From Arthrobacter sp. efr-133-TYG-118 (GTDB lineage Bacteria; Actinomycetota; Actinomycetes; Actinomycetales; Micrococcaceae): DNA of 64,000 nucleotides. The translations under genes were made by a program, and so were the position numbers. This document shows positions 16,629 to 25,452 of this stretch, piece after piece. The notes under the pieces are model-generated. The model saw only the letters and a list, made by a program, of their open reading frames with translations. It was not told the origin of the DNA and searched no databases. Position 1 is the first letter of the stretch. Each line of letters begins with the position of its first letter. The DNA is taken from contig NZ_JARVRH010000009.1 in NCBI RefSeq assembly GCF_030209755.1, positions 151,713 through 215,712 on the forward strand. Reading direction: 5' to 3'.

Positions 16629-17534
16629 ATGCTGAACATGCTCCACGCAAGCCATGAATCGGCGTCGGGATCCTTTGACCGCGACGCCACACCCGTGATT
16701 GAAGTAGGCCAGGGCGAGCTGTTCTCCCTTGGCGCCCGGAGCCTGCTGACCGGCGGCCTGTTCGAACGCACCGGGGAATACGAGAAGTTATCGATCCCCG
16801 TGACCGGGCCGGTCTCGGTGCGCGGCGTCAATCCAGGGGACACACTCCGGATAGACGTCCACGAGATCCGGATAGCGGACCGGGGCGCCATGGTCACCCT
16901 TCCCGGGCGCGGCGGTTTCACCGGCGGGCTGGGGCGATACGGCCGGGTTGTCGACATTGTGGACGGGAGCGTCCGGTTCGACGACGACATCCGGATCCCC
17001 ATCCGGCCGATGATCGGCAAGATCGGCGTGGCACCGGCCGACGGGAATCCCAACTCAAGCACGGTCGGGACGCACGGCGGCAACATGGACTGCAAGGACG
17101 TGACCGCCGGTTCCGCCGTCATCTTGCCCGTGCAGAGCGCGAACGCCTTGCTCTATGCCGGCGACCTTCATGCAGTACAGGGCGACGGCGAGTGCTCCCT
17201 CACCGCCGTCGAGGTCGAGGGCAATGTTGTCCTCTCCTGCCACGTTCTGGCCGGGGTCACCGTCAAGCGGCCAGTGGTCTTGTCCGGGGGTTCCGTCATC
17301 ACGATAGGCGACGGCGAGACTCTCGACGACGCCGCGCGGCTGGCGCTCGACGACATGCTCGAGCTCCTGCAGGCGGACCGGAAGTGGACCCGTGAGAAGA
17401 CGGCGATGCTGATGAGCGCGGCTGCGGACGTTTCCGTGTCCCAGCTCGTCAACGCCCGCGCCTCGGTCAAAGTCTCCCTCGCCGCCCGCTACTTCACGTC
17501 CGCACCGTTTTCCATCAACCCTCAGCAACACTGA
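16629..17534 (+). CDS. Acetamidase/formamidase-family amidohydrolase
   Basis: A 301-residue protein of the FmdA/AmdA family, which hydrolyses formamide, acetamide or similar short amides to acid and ammonia. Supporting blocks are GDTLRIDVHEI (about 76-86), the glycine-rich GTHGGNMDCKDVTAGS (about 141-156) and DLHAVQGDGECSLTAVEVE (about 179-197), the family's most conserved segment. AAAGGGGC lies before the ATG. It is 32 bp after the aminotransferase and 16 bp before the dihydropyrimidinase, as the middle gene of the operon. It could release ammonia or formate from a late product of the island pathway. Confidence 0.9.
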   Translation: MLNMLHASHESASGSFDRDATPVIEVGQGELFSLGARSLLTGGLFERTGEYEKLSIPVTGPVSVRGVNPGDTLRIDVHEIRIADRGAMVTLPGRGGFTGGLGRYGRVVDIVDGSVRFDDDIRIPIRPMIGKIGVAPADGNPNSSTVGTHGGNMDCKDVTAGSAVILPVQSANALLYAGDLHAVQGDGECSLTAVEVEGNVVLSCHVLAGVTVKRPVVLSGGSVITIGDGETLDDAARLALDDMLELLQADRKWTREKTAMLMSAAADVSVSQLVNARASVKVSLAARYFTSAPFSINPQQH

Positions 17535-17550
17535 AAGGCGCGACCCCCTG

Positions 17551-18975
17551 ATGCTTGATCTCGTTCTCACCAACGGCCTGGTTGTTACCCCGTCCGGCGC
17601 CAAAACCCTGGACATCGGCATAGCGGGGGGCAAGATTGTGTCCCTTCGCGAGACGGGCCTCGGTCCCACGGAGGAGGCGACGCGTACAGTCGATCTCCGC
17701 GGCCAATTGCTTGTCCCTGGAGGCGTGGACCCGCATGTCCACACCAACTCCGTCCTTCCAACGGCGGCCGAAAGCGGAATCAAGTGTTTTGGCCCTGACC
17801 GCGTGAGCGAGGGCGCCATCCACGGTGGCACCACCACCCTGGTGGACTTCGCGCATTGGCAACCCGGCGATGAGCTCTCGGAGTCGTTTGCCCGCAAATC
17901 GGCCGAGTGGGCAGGGTCGAGCTACACCGATTACGCCTTGCACGGGACGTTCAAGGAACCGGAAATTCCGTTCGAAGTACTCGAACAGATTCCCGACGCC
18001 GTCGCGGCCGGCCATGGAAGCTACAAAGTCTGGATGACCAACACCACCCCGACGCGCCCCAAGCAGAAGACGGACCTGGGCAATATGTGGGGACTCATGC
18101 AACAAACCGCCCAGGCCGGGGCGATGCTGGCGGTGCACGCCGAGGACGACGACATCGTCATGTACGCCTACAAGCAATTGCAGCGCGAGGGCAGGATCGG
18201 GCTAGAGAACATGCACCACGCCCACAACAACCTTTCGGAAAAGTTGTCCTTCCAGCGAGTCATTACGCTCGCCGAGCACGTCGGTGCACCCATTTACCTC
18301 ATGCACGTCAGCGCCCGCGAAGGCGTGGATGCCATCCGCGAGGCACGCGGGCGCGGTCAAGCGGTCTACGGCGAGATCCTCCCCCACTACGCGTACTTCA
18401 CGGCCGAGGACTACAAGCAGAAGAACGGCGCGATCTATCACACCTACCCTTCCTTGAAATCGGAAACCGACCGCGACTCCATGTGGGAATCGCTGCTCGA
18501 AGGATCGCTCAGCACCCTGGCAACCGACGGCGTGTGCACCGACCTAGAGGTGAAGACCCGTGGCAAGACCATTCTTGACGCCACGGGCGGTCATGCCGGC
18601 GTCGAGATGCGCATGGCTGTCGCCTACACCGAAGGCGTGGCCAAGCGCGGGCTCGATCTCACCCGCTTCGTGGACATCACCTCAGCCAACGCCGCGAAAA
18701 TCCTCGGACTGTACCCGCAGAAAGGCGTGATCGCGGTGGGCAGCGATGCCGACTTGGCGGTCCTGGACACCACGGTGAAGCGGACCATCCACGCTGAGGA
18801 CCTGCACGAAGCCGACTACACTCCGTGGGACGGCTACGAGGTGGCCGCGTGGCCCAGCATGACGATCCTGCGCGGGCAGGTCATGGTTGAAAACCGCGAA
18901 CTGAAGGCAGAAGCCGGAGGTTCGCTCCTCAAGCAGCATGTCTCGAGCGACGTTCGGAACCGGCCAGCCTGCTGA
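17551..18975 (+). CDS. Dihydropyrimidinase / D-hydantoinase
   Basis: A 474-residue cyclic amidohydrolase of normal length. Metal ligands are visible as GGVDPHVHT (about 57-65), the carboxylated lysine in GSYKVWMTN (about 155), AVHAEDDD (about 193), YLMHVSA (about 250) and ATDGVCT (about 328). The enzyme opens dihydropyrimidines or 5-substituted hydantoins to carbamoyl amino acids. In pyrimidine catabolism a beta-ureidopropionase normally sits nearby; none is here, but the isochorismatase-type hydrolase at 7518-8192 could take the carbamoyl step. It is the last gene of its operon and is followed by a GC-rich hairpin. Substrate within the hydantoinase family is not decidable from sequence. Confidence 0.92.
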   Translation: MLDLVLTNGLVVTPSGAKTLDIGIAGGKIVSLRETGLGPTEEATRTVDLRGQLLVPGGVDPHVHTNSVLPTAAESGIKCFGPDRVSEGAIHGGTTTLVDFAHWQPGDELSESFARKSAEWAGSSYTDYALHGTFKEPEIPFEVLEQIPDAVAAGHGSYKVWMTNTTPTRPKQKTDLGNMWGLMQQTAQAGAMLAVHAEDDDIVMYAYKQLQREGRIGLENMHHAHNNLSEKLSFQRVITLAEHVGAPIYLMHVSAREGVDAIREARGRGQAVYGEILPHYAYFTAEDYKQKNGAIYHTYPSLKSETDRDSMWESLLEGSLSTLATDGVCTDLEVKTRGKTILDATGGHAGVEMRMAVAYTEGVAKRGLDLTRFVDITSANAAKILGLYPQKGVIAVGSDADLAVLDTTVKRTIHAEDLHEADYTPWDGYEVAAWPSMTILRGQVMVENRELKAEAGGSLLKQHVSSDVRNRPAC

Positions 18976-18984
18976 CAAGCAGCG

Positions 18985-19013
18985 CCCGACGGCGGCGGAC
19001 CGCCGTCGTCGGG
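18985..19013 (+). terminator. Hairpin after the dihydropyrimidinase operon
   Basis: CCCGACGGCGG pairs with CCGCCGTCGTCGGG with one bulge and almost no loop. There is no T-run, so it is a likely but not certain terminator. Confidence 0.5.
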
Positions 19014-19031
19014 AGCCCCCTCCTGAGACAG

Positions 19032-19049
19032 GTACTGACAGGGACTCCC
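19032..19049 (+). promoter_or_regulatory. GTACTGACAGG motif, copy 1, inside a hairpin (19031-19059)
   Basis: GTACTGACAGGGACTCCC lies 72 bp before the aldo/keto reductase start. It is the left half of a near-perfect inverted repeat (GGTACTGACAGGGA / TCCCTGCCAGTACC, 13 of 14). The same 18-mer with two changes occurs before the XRE/MmyB regulator at 20957-20974. Confidence 0.5.
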
Positions 19050-19078
19050 TGCCAGTACCGAGCTATCCCTAGGCTTGA

Positions 19079-20119
<1,041 letters not shown>

Positions 20120-20271
20120 GCGTCCGCGTGGTGCCACGCTTCCGGATCCTGTGAGCCAGGCGGAATTGTCACAGTTCAGGCACAGCACAGGTATACAGGG
20201 GCCAAAGTGTGGGGTTCGAGGATGGGTATAGCTTCGAACCCCTCGGAGTTGAACCTCTAAGGAGCAACATC

Positions 20272-20886
20272 GTGAACAAAGTCCGGAAAATCGCAGTGGG
20301 CGCCGCGTTGATTGGCGCGGTCGCAGGCGGCGGCGCCCTCACCGCCATGGCCCTCCCGGCCGATGCCGCAACCACTGACACCTCGACCGCCAGCCCATCC
20401 GCCCCCGCCACGGGCGGCGGCACGCACGGAACGGAAACGGCCCTGACCGGTGACACCGCAAGCAAGGTCAAGGCCGCCGTACTGGCCGCCAACTCCGGCG
20501 CCACGGTGGAGAACATGACCACCGAAGACGACGGCAGCGCCGCCTACGAAGCCCACATCACCAAGTCGGACGGCACGCGCGCCACCGTCAAGCTCGACGC
20601 AAGTTTCAAGGTCACCGCAACCGAAACCGGCGGCCCGGGCGGCGGGAAGGGCGGCCACGGCAACCACGGAAACGAAACCGATCTCAGCGGTGACACCGCA
20701 AGCAAGGTCAAGGCCGCCGTACTGGCCGCCAACTCCGGCGCCACGGTGGAGAACATGACCACCGAAGACGACGGCAGCGCCGCCTACGAAGCCCACATCA
20801 CCAAGTCGGACGGCACGCACGCCACCGTCAAGCTCGACGCAAGCTTCAAGGTCACCGCAACCGAAACCGGCGGCCCCGGTCACTAA
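20272..20886 (+). CDS. Secreted protein with two nearly identical PepSY-like repeats
   Basis: A 204-residue exported protein starting at GTG with AAGGAG upstream. The N-terminus (VNKVRKIAVGAALIGAVAGG, then ALTAMALPADAA) is a Sec signal peptide. After a Ser/Thr/Gly linker come two copies of a domain of about 60 residues, each with VKAAVLAANSGATVENMTTE and KLDASFKVTATE. Each has the alternating pattern of PepSY domains, which are thought to inhibit or modulate peptidases at the cell surface. Linkers are Gly/His-rich (GGGKGGHGNHGN). The second domain differs from the first at only one residue in the core (Arg versus His). No specific role can be assigned. Confidence 0.75.
   Translation: MNKVRKIAVGAALIGAVAGGGALTAMALPADAATTDTSTASPSAPATGGGTHGTETALTGDTASKVKAAVLAANSGATVENMTTEDDGSAAYEAHITKSDGTRATVKLDASFKVTATETGGPGGGKGGHGNHGNETDLSGDTASKVKAAVLAANSGATVENMTTEDDGSAAYEAHITKSDGTHATVKLDASFKVTATETGGPGH
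20448..20636 (+). repeat. Tandem intragenic repeat, unit 1 (189 bp)
   Basis: Matches unit 2 (20688-20876) at an exact offset of 240 bp with only two substitutions (20579 G/A and 20604 T/C). It encodes the first PepSY-like domain. Confidence 0.95.
20688..20876 (+). repeat. Tandem intragenic repeat, unit 2 (189 bp)
   Basis: Second copy of the repeat starting at 20448. Near-identity even at silent positions implies a recent duplication or ongoing gene conversion. Confidence 0.95.
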
Positions 20887-20906
20887 CTCCCAATCCAAGT
20901 AACCAT

Positions 20907-20943
20907 TGTGGGCGGATACGGCACCCAGCCGCGTCCGCCCACA
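20907..20943 (+). terminator. Hairpin after the PepSY-repeat gene
   Basis: TGTGGGCGGA (20907-20916) pairs perfectly with TCCGCCCACA (20934-20943). There is no T-run. Confidence 0.5.
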
Positions 20944-20956
20944 GCGCTTGAACCGT

Positions 20957-20974
20957 GTACTGACAGGACCTCCC
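20957..20974 (+). promoter_or_regulatory. GTACTGACAGG motif, copy 2
   Basis: GTACTGACAGGACCTCCC, 16 of 18 identical to the copy at 19032-19049, lies 31 bp before the XRE/MmyB regulator gene. It is a candidate autoregulatory operator. Confidence 0.5.
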
Positions 20975-21005
20975 GCACCTCCGTTGCCCGAAGTAGCCTG
21001 AATCC

Positions 21006-21890
21006 ATGGACAGTCGAAACGATGTGAGTGAGTTCCTGCGCTCCCGCCGGGCCAAAGTGACACCCGAGCAAGTGAATCTCATTGTGGGTGCCAACCGCCG
21101 GGTGCCTGGGCTGCGGCGGGAAGAAGTCGCAACCTTGGCTTCAGTCAGCGTGGACTACTACGCGCGGCTGGAACGCGGCAACCTCACAGGCGTCTCCGAC
21201 GAAGTGCTCGAATCGATTGCCCACGCCCTCAGGCTGGACGAAGCCGAAACCGCCCACTTGTTCGATCTCGCCCGTGCCGCGCAACCCGGGCCGGCCCGCC
21301 GCCGTCGGGCAGCCACGCCTGTGCAGCAGGTCCGTCCGAGCCTCCAGAGATTCATGGACGCGATTACGGGTGCCCCGACGTGGGTGCGGAACGAGCGCAT
21401 GGATCTCATCACCGCCAACCCGCTCGGCCGCGCCCTTTACTCGCCCCTTTTTGCCGATCACGTCCGGCCCGTGAACAACGCCCGGTTCGTGTTCCTCAAC
21501 CCCGAGTCCCGCAACTTCTACCCCGACTGGGAGCAAGGCGCGAATGACATTGTCGCCACCCTCCGCAGCTACGCCGGAAGGCAACCGCACAACAAGGGCC
21601 TAAGCGATCTGGTGGGCGAGCTCGCCACCCGAAGCGAGGAATTCCGCACACGTTGGGCCGCCCACAACGTCCGCTTCCACCGAACCGGCACCAAGCGCCT
21701 CCACCACCCGGTGGTCGGAGATCTCGAACTCAGCTACGAGGCAATGGAACTGCCGGCCAACCCCGGGTGGACGATGTTCGCCTACACCGCCGAGCCCGGG
21801 TCAGCGAGCGACGAACGCCTGAAACTGCTCGCGAGCTGGGCGGCCACCACCGCAAGCGAACTGGCTGCGCCGGCGTCGATCTCCGACTAA
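21006..21890 (+). CDS. XRE-family regulator with MmyB-like ligand-binding domain
   Basis: A 294-residue regulator. The N-terminal helix-turn-helix contains RRVPGLRREEVATLASVSVD and YYARLERGNLTGVSDEVL (about 33-70). The C-terminal domain has the MmyB signature blocks: ITANPLGRALYSPLF, FLNPESRNFYPDWE and RFHRTGTKRLHHPVVGDLEL. In studied relatives this domain binds a small lipid or fatty-acid-like ligand, and the protein usually represses an adjacent dehydrogenase gene. It is followed by an apparently gene-poor stretch. Confidence 0.92.
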   Translation: MDSRNDVSEFLRSRRAKVTPEQVNLIVGANRRVPGLRREEVATLASVSVDYYARLERGNLTGVSDEVLESIAHALRLDEAETAHLFDLARAAQPGPARRRRAATPVQQVRPSLQRFMDAITGAPTWVRNERMDLITANPLGRALYSPLFADHVRPVNNARFVFLNPESRNFYPDWEQGANDIVATLRSYAGRQPHNKGLSDLVGELATRSEEFRTRWAAHNVRFHRTGTKRLHHPVVGDLELSYEAMELPANPGWTMFAYTAEPGSASDERLKLLASWAATTASELAAPASISD

Positions 21891-22080
21891 GCGCGGTGAG
21901 GGTGGGACCGTCAGTCCTAGGAAAAGCAGGGAGCGGCACATCTGCTGACATCGTCTTCCGGAGCGCTTAGCGTCTTTAACAGAACCTCGAACGACGGCGG
22001 TTCCGCCTTTGAGTCTTCGGGTTTCTTCCAGCCGCAAACTGATTTACCAGTTCGGGCCTCCACGTTTAGATAAGAAGAAG

Positions 22081-22296
22081 ATGACTATGGAATTTTCGTT
22101 GATGATGGCTTGCGCAGTCATCGGCATCGTAAACAATGACAGCCGCAGTGCCTTGCCGGGGGCCCCGGTTGTTCCAGCACGTCCGGCAAGACGCCTGCGG
22201 CTGGCTCGACTGCGGGGTTGGATCGCGACAGCTTTGCACCGGGCCGCGTGGGGAATTGAACCTGAGCCGCAGCCTGTTATGGAGACTTGCCGGTGA
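22081..22296 (+). CDS. Possible small basic protein
   Basis: Within the otherwise empty stretch 21891-22317, a 71-codon frame starts ATGACTATGGAATTTTCG after a purine run AAGAAGAAG. It encodes a short hydrophobic N-terminus (MEFSLMMACAVIGIV), an Arg/Pro-rich middle and the tail GWIATALHRAAWGIEPEPQ. Its composition is protein-like and resembles small Micrococcaceae hypotheticals as I recall them, but I cannot name a family, and it could be spurious. Nothing else is recognisable in that interval. Confidence 0.3.
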   Translation: MTMEFSLMMACAVIGIVNNDSRSALPGAPVVPARPARRLRLARLRGWIATALHRAAWGIEPEPQPVMETCR

Positions 22297-22317
22297 GTTG
22301 CGCGGATTGACCGAACG

Positions 22318-22605
22318 TCAGGCGGGATCCTGCGGACTGAACATCACTGCGTTCCATTCCCGGATCTCGCCGGGTACCGCCAATCCTTCCAGGACGAAAG
22401 GATCGCCCGCGATGAACTGCTCCGCCCTTTCCTTGCTGGTGAAGATGCCCATCGAACCGTTCACTGCGGGGTTGTTGAAAGTCCCGATGCCGATCAGTCC
22501 GCCCTCGGCGGCGAACGCCCGCATATATTCAACGTGCCTGGGGTAGGCAGCCTGAAGCCCAGGAAGTGCTGAAGGATCCGAGCTGTAGAAGACGACGAAT
22601 TGCAT
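22318..22605 (-). CDS. YciI-like (YCII-related domain) protein
   Basis: A 95-residue protein beginning MQFVVFYSSDPSALPGLQAA. The ferredoxin-like fold features fit the YciI family: the His in YPRHVEYMRAF, GGLIGIGTFNNP and the C-terminal GDPFVLEGLAVPGEIREWN. Longer in-frame readings enter the upstream SRPBCC gene and are rejected. YciI-like proteins are small enzymes or accessory subunits, mostly of unknown substrate. It lies 8 bp after the SRPBCC gene, so the two form an operon divergent from the PadR regulator. Confidence 0.85.
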   Translation of the reverse strand: MQFVVFYSSDPSALPGLQAAYPRHVEYMRAFAAEGGLIGIGTFNNPAVNGSMGIFTSKERAEQFIAGDPFVLEGLAVPGEIREWNAVMFSPQDPA

Positions 22606-22613
22606 TGTTTGCC

Positions 22614-23078
22614 CTAGTTTTCGGGTCCGGCGCTGTCGAGTCCGGCGAGGGTCTGACCGAGCCGCGGGAGCACGTGGTTTCGCCATCCGCCGCTCATGAT
22701 GCAGTGCGATGCAATGTGCGTCGGTTCGGCGGGATTGAACCCTTCGTGGACGAGGACCAACCGTGTTCCGTCGTCCTCCGGCGAGATGGACCATGTCACC
22801 GTGCTGTCGAGATTGTTCCCGGAGTTCGCGTCCCGCCACGAAATGCGCAGCCGCTTCCCGGCGTCCAGGTCAAGGACTTCGCTAGCCACCAAGCCACTGA
22901 AACCGACTGCCGGAACGGGAATCCCGCGCATCTGGAACTGGTGCCCGACGATTGCTTTGAAGTCGTTTTCCATCAACCAGCGGGCGATCAGTGCCGGATC
23001 CGTCAGCGCCTGCCAAACCTTGGCAGGCGCATGCGGCAGGAATTCTTCGACCTCGATGGTCGTAAGTTGTTCACTCAT
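22614..23078 (-). CDS. SRPBCC / AHSA1-type START-fold protein
   Basis: A 154-residue protein. FLPHAPAKVWQALTDPALIARW (residues 13-34) is the usual AHSA1 entry strand and helix. GKRLRISWRD and TVTWSISPEDDGTRLVLVHEGF form the curved sheet, and the C-terminal helix contains GGWRNHVLPRLGQTL. Proteins of this group bind hydrophobic ligands; few have known functions. It is transcribed leftward with the YciI-like gene. The divergent PadR gene lies 208 bp away, with an AT-rich inverted repeat between them that could control both directions. Confidence 0.88.
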   Translation of the reverse strand: MSEQLTTIEVEEFLPHAPAKVWQALTDPALIARWLMENDFKAIVGHQFQMRGIPVPAVGFSGLVASEVLDLDAGKRLRISWRDANSGNNLDSTVTWSISPEDDGTRLVLVHEGFNPAEPTHIASHCIMSGGWRNHVLPRLGQTLAGLDSAGPEN

Positions 23079-23193
23079 TTAGTGTCCTCAATCTCGTTCA
23101 CGACCATCCTAAGTTCCGAGGGGGCCGTTGGCGGAGCGATCGAGCATCCCCGGGCGGCGTCGCCGCCAGGCTCGCGCAAAATACAGGTCTTGT

Positions 23194-23221
23194 TTAACGA
23201 CAGTCAGCGATATATCGTTAA
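23194..23221. promoter_or_regulatory. Candidate PadR operator
   Basis: TTAACGA (23194-23200) and TCGTTAA (23215-23221) form a perfect inverted repeat around the palindrome CGATATATCG (23208-23217). The stretch is clearly AT-rich within GC-rich flanks. It lies between the SRPBCC gene and the PadR gene. Confidence 0.5.
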
Positions 23222-23286
23222 CTATCGCAGAACAAGCTGCGAGCCTCAGGGCAACCCACACACAACATTGAAGGGACGATGCCGTC

Positions 23287-23910
23287 ATGAAAGGCATTCA
23301 CGACAACAAACACACAGATTGCGGTCCGGATATGGAACGCTTCGGACGCGGCCGGAGCCGTCGCGGACCCCACGGACACGGCGGATTCGGGCCAGGCCGC
23401 GGGTTTGGGCCAGGCCGCGGTTTCGGACCGGGCTTCGGGCCGGGGTTTGGCCCAGGCTTTGGTCCCGGCGGCCAGCGCCGGGCCAACAAGGGCGACGTTC
23501 GTTTCGCGATCCTCTCCCTGCTGGCCGAAGCACCATCCAACGGATACGGACTCATCAAGACAATCGCCGAGAAGACGTCCGGATCGTGGCGCCCAAGCCC
23601 GGGTTCCGTCTATCCGACGCTGCAGCAGCTCGTTGACGAGGAGCTCATTGCACCCGTCGGCGAAGGCCGACGCACCGAATTCACACTCACCGACGCCGGG
23701 AAGGCATACGTCGCGGAGCACGCCGAGGAGCTGGAAAATGCGTGGAACATCGATCCAGAAGGATCAGGACCCGCGTTTCACCAGAGCGTGGCAAAGCTCA
23801 TGGGGGTTATCCACCAATTCCGCTTCGCCGCAACCGACGAACAACGCACGGCCGCCATGGAAAGAATCGACGAAACCCGGCGAGCGCTCTACCACATCCT
23901 CGCTGACTAG
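23287..23910 (+). CDS. PadR-family regulator with Gly/Pro/Phe repeat N-terminus
   Basis: A 207-residue regulator. The first 62 residues are low-complexity, with tandem GFGPGRGFGPG and GFGPGFGPG units after a basic RSRRGPHGHGG stretch. The PadR winged helix follows at about 70-145: FAILSLLAEAPSNGYGLIKT, SPGSVYPTLQQLVDEELI and RRTEFTLTDAGKAYV. The C-terminal helices presumably dimerise. A three-codon frame (ATG CCG TCA TGA) overlaps the chosen ATG and lies between it and AAGGGA. It probably represses itself and the divergent SRPBCC/YciI genes. The long phenylalanine-glycine region is unusual and encoded by GC-rich imperfect tandem DNA repeats (about 23383-23470). Confidence 0.92.
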   Translation: MKGIHDNKHTDCGPDMERFGRGRSRRGPHGHGGFGPGRGFGPGRGFGPGFGPGFGPGFGPGGQRRANKGDVRFAILSLLAEAPSNGYGLIKTIAEKTSGSWRPSPGSVYPTLQQLVDEELIAPVGEGRRTEFTLTDAGKAYVAEHAEELENAWNIDPEGSGPAFHQSVAKLMGVIHQFRFAATDEQRTAAMERIDETRRALYHILAD

Positions 23911-23919
23911 CACCGCACC

Positions 23920-23963
23920 TTCCGAAGCCGCGACGCGGAGTCGACCTGCTCGCGGCTTCGGAA
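23920..23963 (+). terminator. Hairpin terminator after the PadR gene
   Basis: TTCCGAAGCCGCGA (23920-23933) and TCGCGGCTTCGGAA (23950-23963) pair perfectly over 14 bp with a 16-base loop, starting 9 bp after the stop codon. Confidence 0.65.
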
Positions 23964-24156
23964 ACGTCTGCCTGAGTTTCCCCGCGCCCTGGCCGTCGTG
24001 CGCATGGACTTGAGCTCGCCCTGCTTCCCTGAGCCAAGTGGGGAATCGATGAGTTTGAGCGCGCACTCCCCTGGTTCGGTTTCCGGTCTATGCTGGGTTT
24101 CGCGGTTGCGCCGGGCTCGACCAAGCGCTCCGAACTGCTACTGAGAGCGATGGTCC

Positions 24157-25398
24157 ATGAGCGGTTGCGAAGCAGTCTTGGCAGGCCTTGAAGCAGAGCT
24201 CGGTTGGATCCGTGATACCTACATCGATCTGCATAGGCACCCCGAGCTGAGCCTCGAGGAGCATAGAACTTCGAAGCTCGTCGAGGGAAAACTCGCGGCA
24301 TTCGGCTATAACGTAACCCGCATCGGGGGCACCGGCGTCGTCGGTATCCTCGCAAACGGAGACGGCCCGACGGTGCTTGCCCGCGCAGACACGGACGCGC
24401 TACCCGTCGCCGAGGCTACCGGGCTGCCTTATGCGTCGACCGTGGACGGGGTCATGCACGCGTGCGGGCACGACCTGCACGTCGCTGCGCTGCTCGGCGC
24501 CGCCAAGCTCATGGCCGACGGGCGAAGAGCCTGGTCCGGGACCTACATCGCGCTGTTCCAACCCGGCGAAGAGATCGGGGCCGGAGCCCAAGCAATGGTC
24601 GACGACGGACTCGTCGCCAAAGTGCCGCCGCCCGACGTTGCCTTCGCCCAGCATGTGATGCCGATCCCGGCGGGGAGGATCGCCACCACGGCGGGCCCAG
24701 TCCTCTCAGCCGCGGACTCGCTCAAGATCACCGTGTACGGGAAGGGCGCGCACGGCTCGATGCCGCACATGTCCGTTGACCCGGTGGTGCTGGCCTCCTC
24801 GATCGTGCTCAGACTTCAGTCCATCGTCTCGCGGGAGACCAAGCCGGGCGACTTCGCGGTTGTCACGGTGGGGGCGCTCAACGCCGGAGCGACCTCGAAC
24901 ATCATCCCCGACCGGGCCACCCTCCTGCTCAACGTCCGCACTTACGACGCCCAGGTCCGTGCATCCGTCCTCGCGGCCATTGAGCGGATAGTCAAGGGCG
25001 AGTGCTACGCCGCCGGATCACCGCAAGACCCTGATTTCGAGTACTACGACCAATTCCCGCTCACCAGCAACGACGCGGCCGTGACGGAGAAGGTGCGGGC
25101 CGCATTCTCCGCCCGCTTCGGGGCGGACTCCGTGCGCCACGCCACACCACAGACCGCGTCGGAGGACTTCAGCCGCATTCCGGACGCTTTCGGCGTACCG
25201 TACACGTTCTGGTTCCTGGGCGGTGTGGATCCCGAAACCTACCGCGCCGCCGCCGAACGCGGGACAGTAGCCCAGGACATAGCGGCCAACCACTCCCCGC
25301 TCTTCGCGCCAGTGATGGACCCGGCTCTATCCATAGGTGTCCAGACCCACGTGGTCGCAGCACTGTCTTACCTGTCCACGGAAGGCGCAACACCATGA
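24157..25398 (+). CDS. M20-family amidohydrolase / peptidase
   Basis: A 413-residue zinc hydrolase of the amino-acid amidohydrolase branch (hippurate, N-acyl-amino acid or IAA-conjugate type). Metal-site motifs are in order: HRHPELSLEEHRT near residue 27, MHACGHDLHVAALLGAA (about 102-118), FQPGEEIGAGA (about 134-144), FAQHVMPIPAG (about 164-174) and TASEDFS near 336. It removes an acyl or amide group from an amino acid; the acyl group is not predictable. It stands alone, with a terminator hairpin after it shared with the convergent zinc-ribbon gene. Confidence 0.92.
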   Translation: MSGCEAVLAGLEAELGWIRDTYIDLHRHPELSLEEHRTSKLVEGKLAAFGYNVTRIGGTGVVGILANGDGPTVLARADTDALPVAEATGLPYASTVDGVMHACGHDLHVAALLGAAKLMADGRRAWSGTYIALFQPGEEIGAGAQAMVDDGLVAKVPPPDVAFAQHVMPIPAGRIATTAGPVLSAADSLKITVYGKGAHGSMPHMSVDPVVLASSIVLRLQSIVSRETKPGDFAVVTVGALNAGATSNIIPDRATLLLNVRTYDAQVRASVLAAIERIVKGECYAAGSPQDPDFEYYDQFPLTSNDAAVTEKVRAAFSARFGADSVRHATPQTASEDFSRIPDAFGVPYTFWFLGGVDPETYRAAAERGTVAQDIAANHSPLFAPVMDPALSIGVQTHVVAALSYLSTEGATP

Positions 25399-25404
25399 GC
25401 CCGG

Positions 25405-25430
25405 ACGACGGCGGGACCTCCCGCCGTCGT
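25405..25430. terminator. Terminator hairpin between M20 hydrolase and zinc-ribbon gene
   Basis: ACGACGGCGGG and CCCGCCGTCGT form an 11-bp perfect stem with a 4-base loop (ACCT), between two convergent genes. Confidence 0.65.
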
Positions 25431-25452
25431 GCCATGCGTTAAGCGACGCGAT

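Noticed and set aside
20257..21063. A 268-codon minus-strand frame with internal protein repeats
   Set aside because: The repeats only mirror the 189-bp DNA duplication of the PepSY gene on the other strand; the plus-strand product has a signal peptide and ribosome site.
23383..23470. Short regularly repeated units that might suggest a CRISPR or minisatellite
   Set aside because: Units are imperfect 9-15 bp codon repeats for Gly-Phe-Gly-Pro within an open PadR gene, with no spacers.
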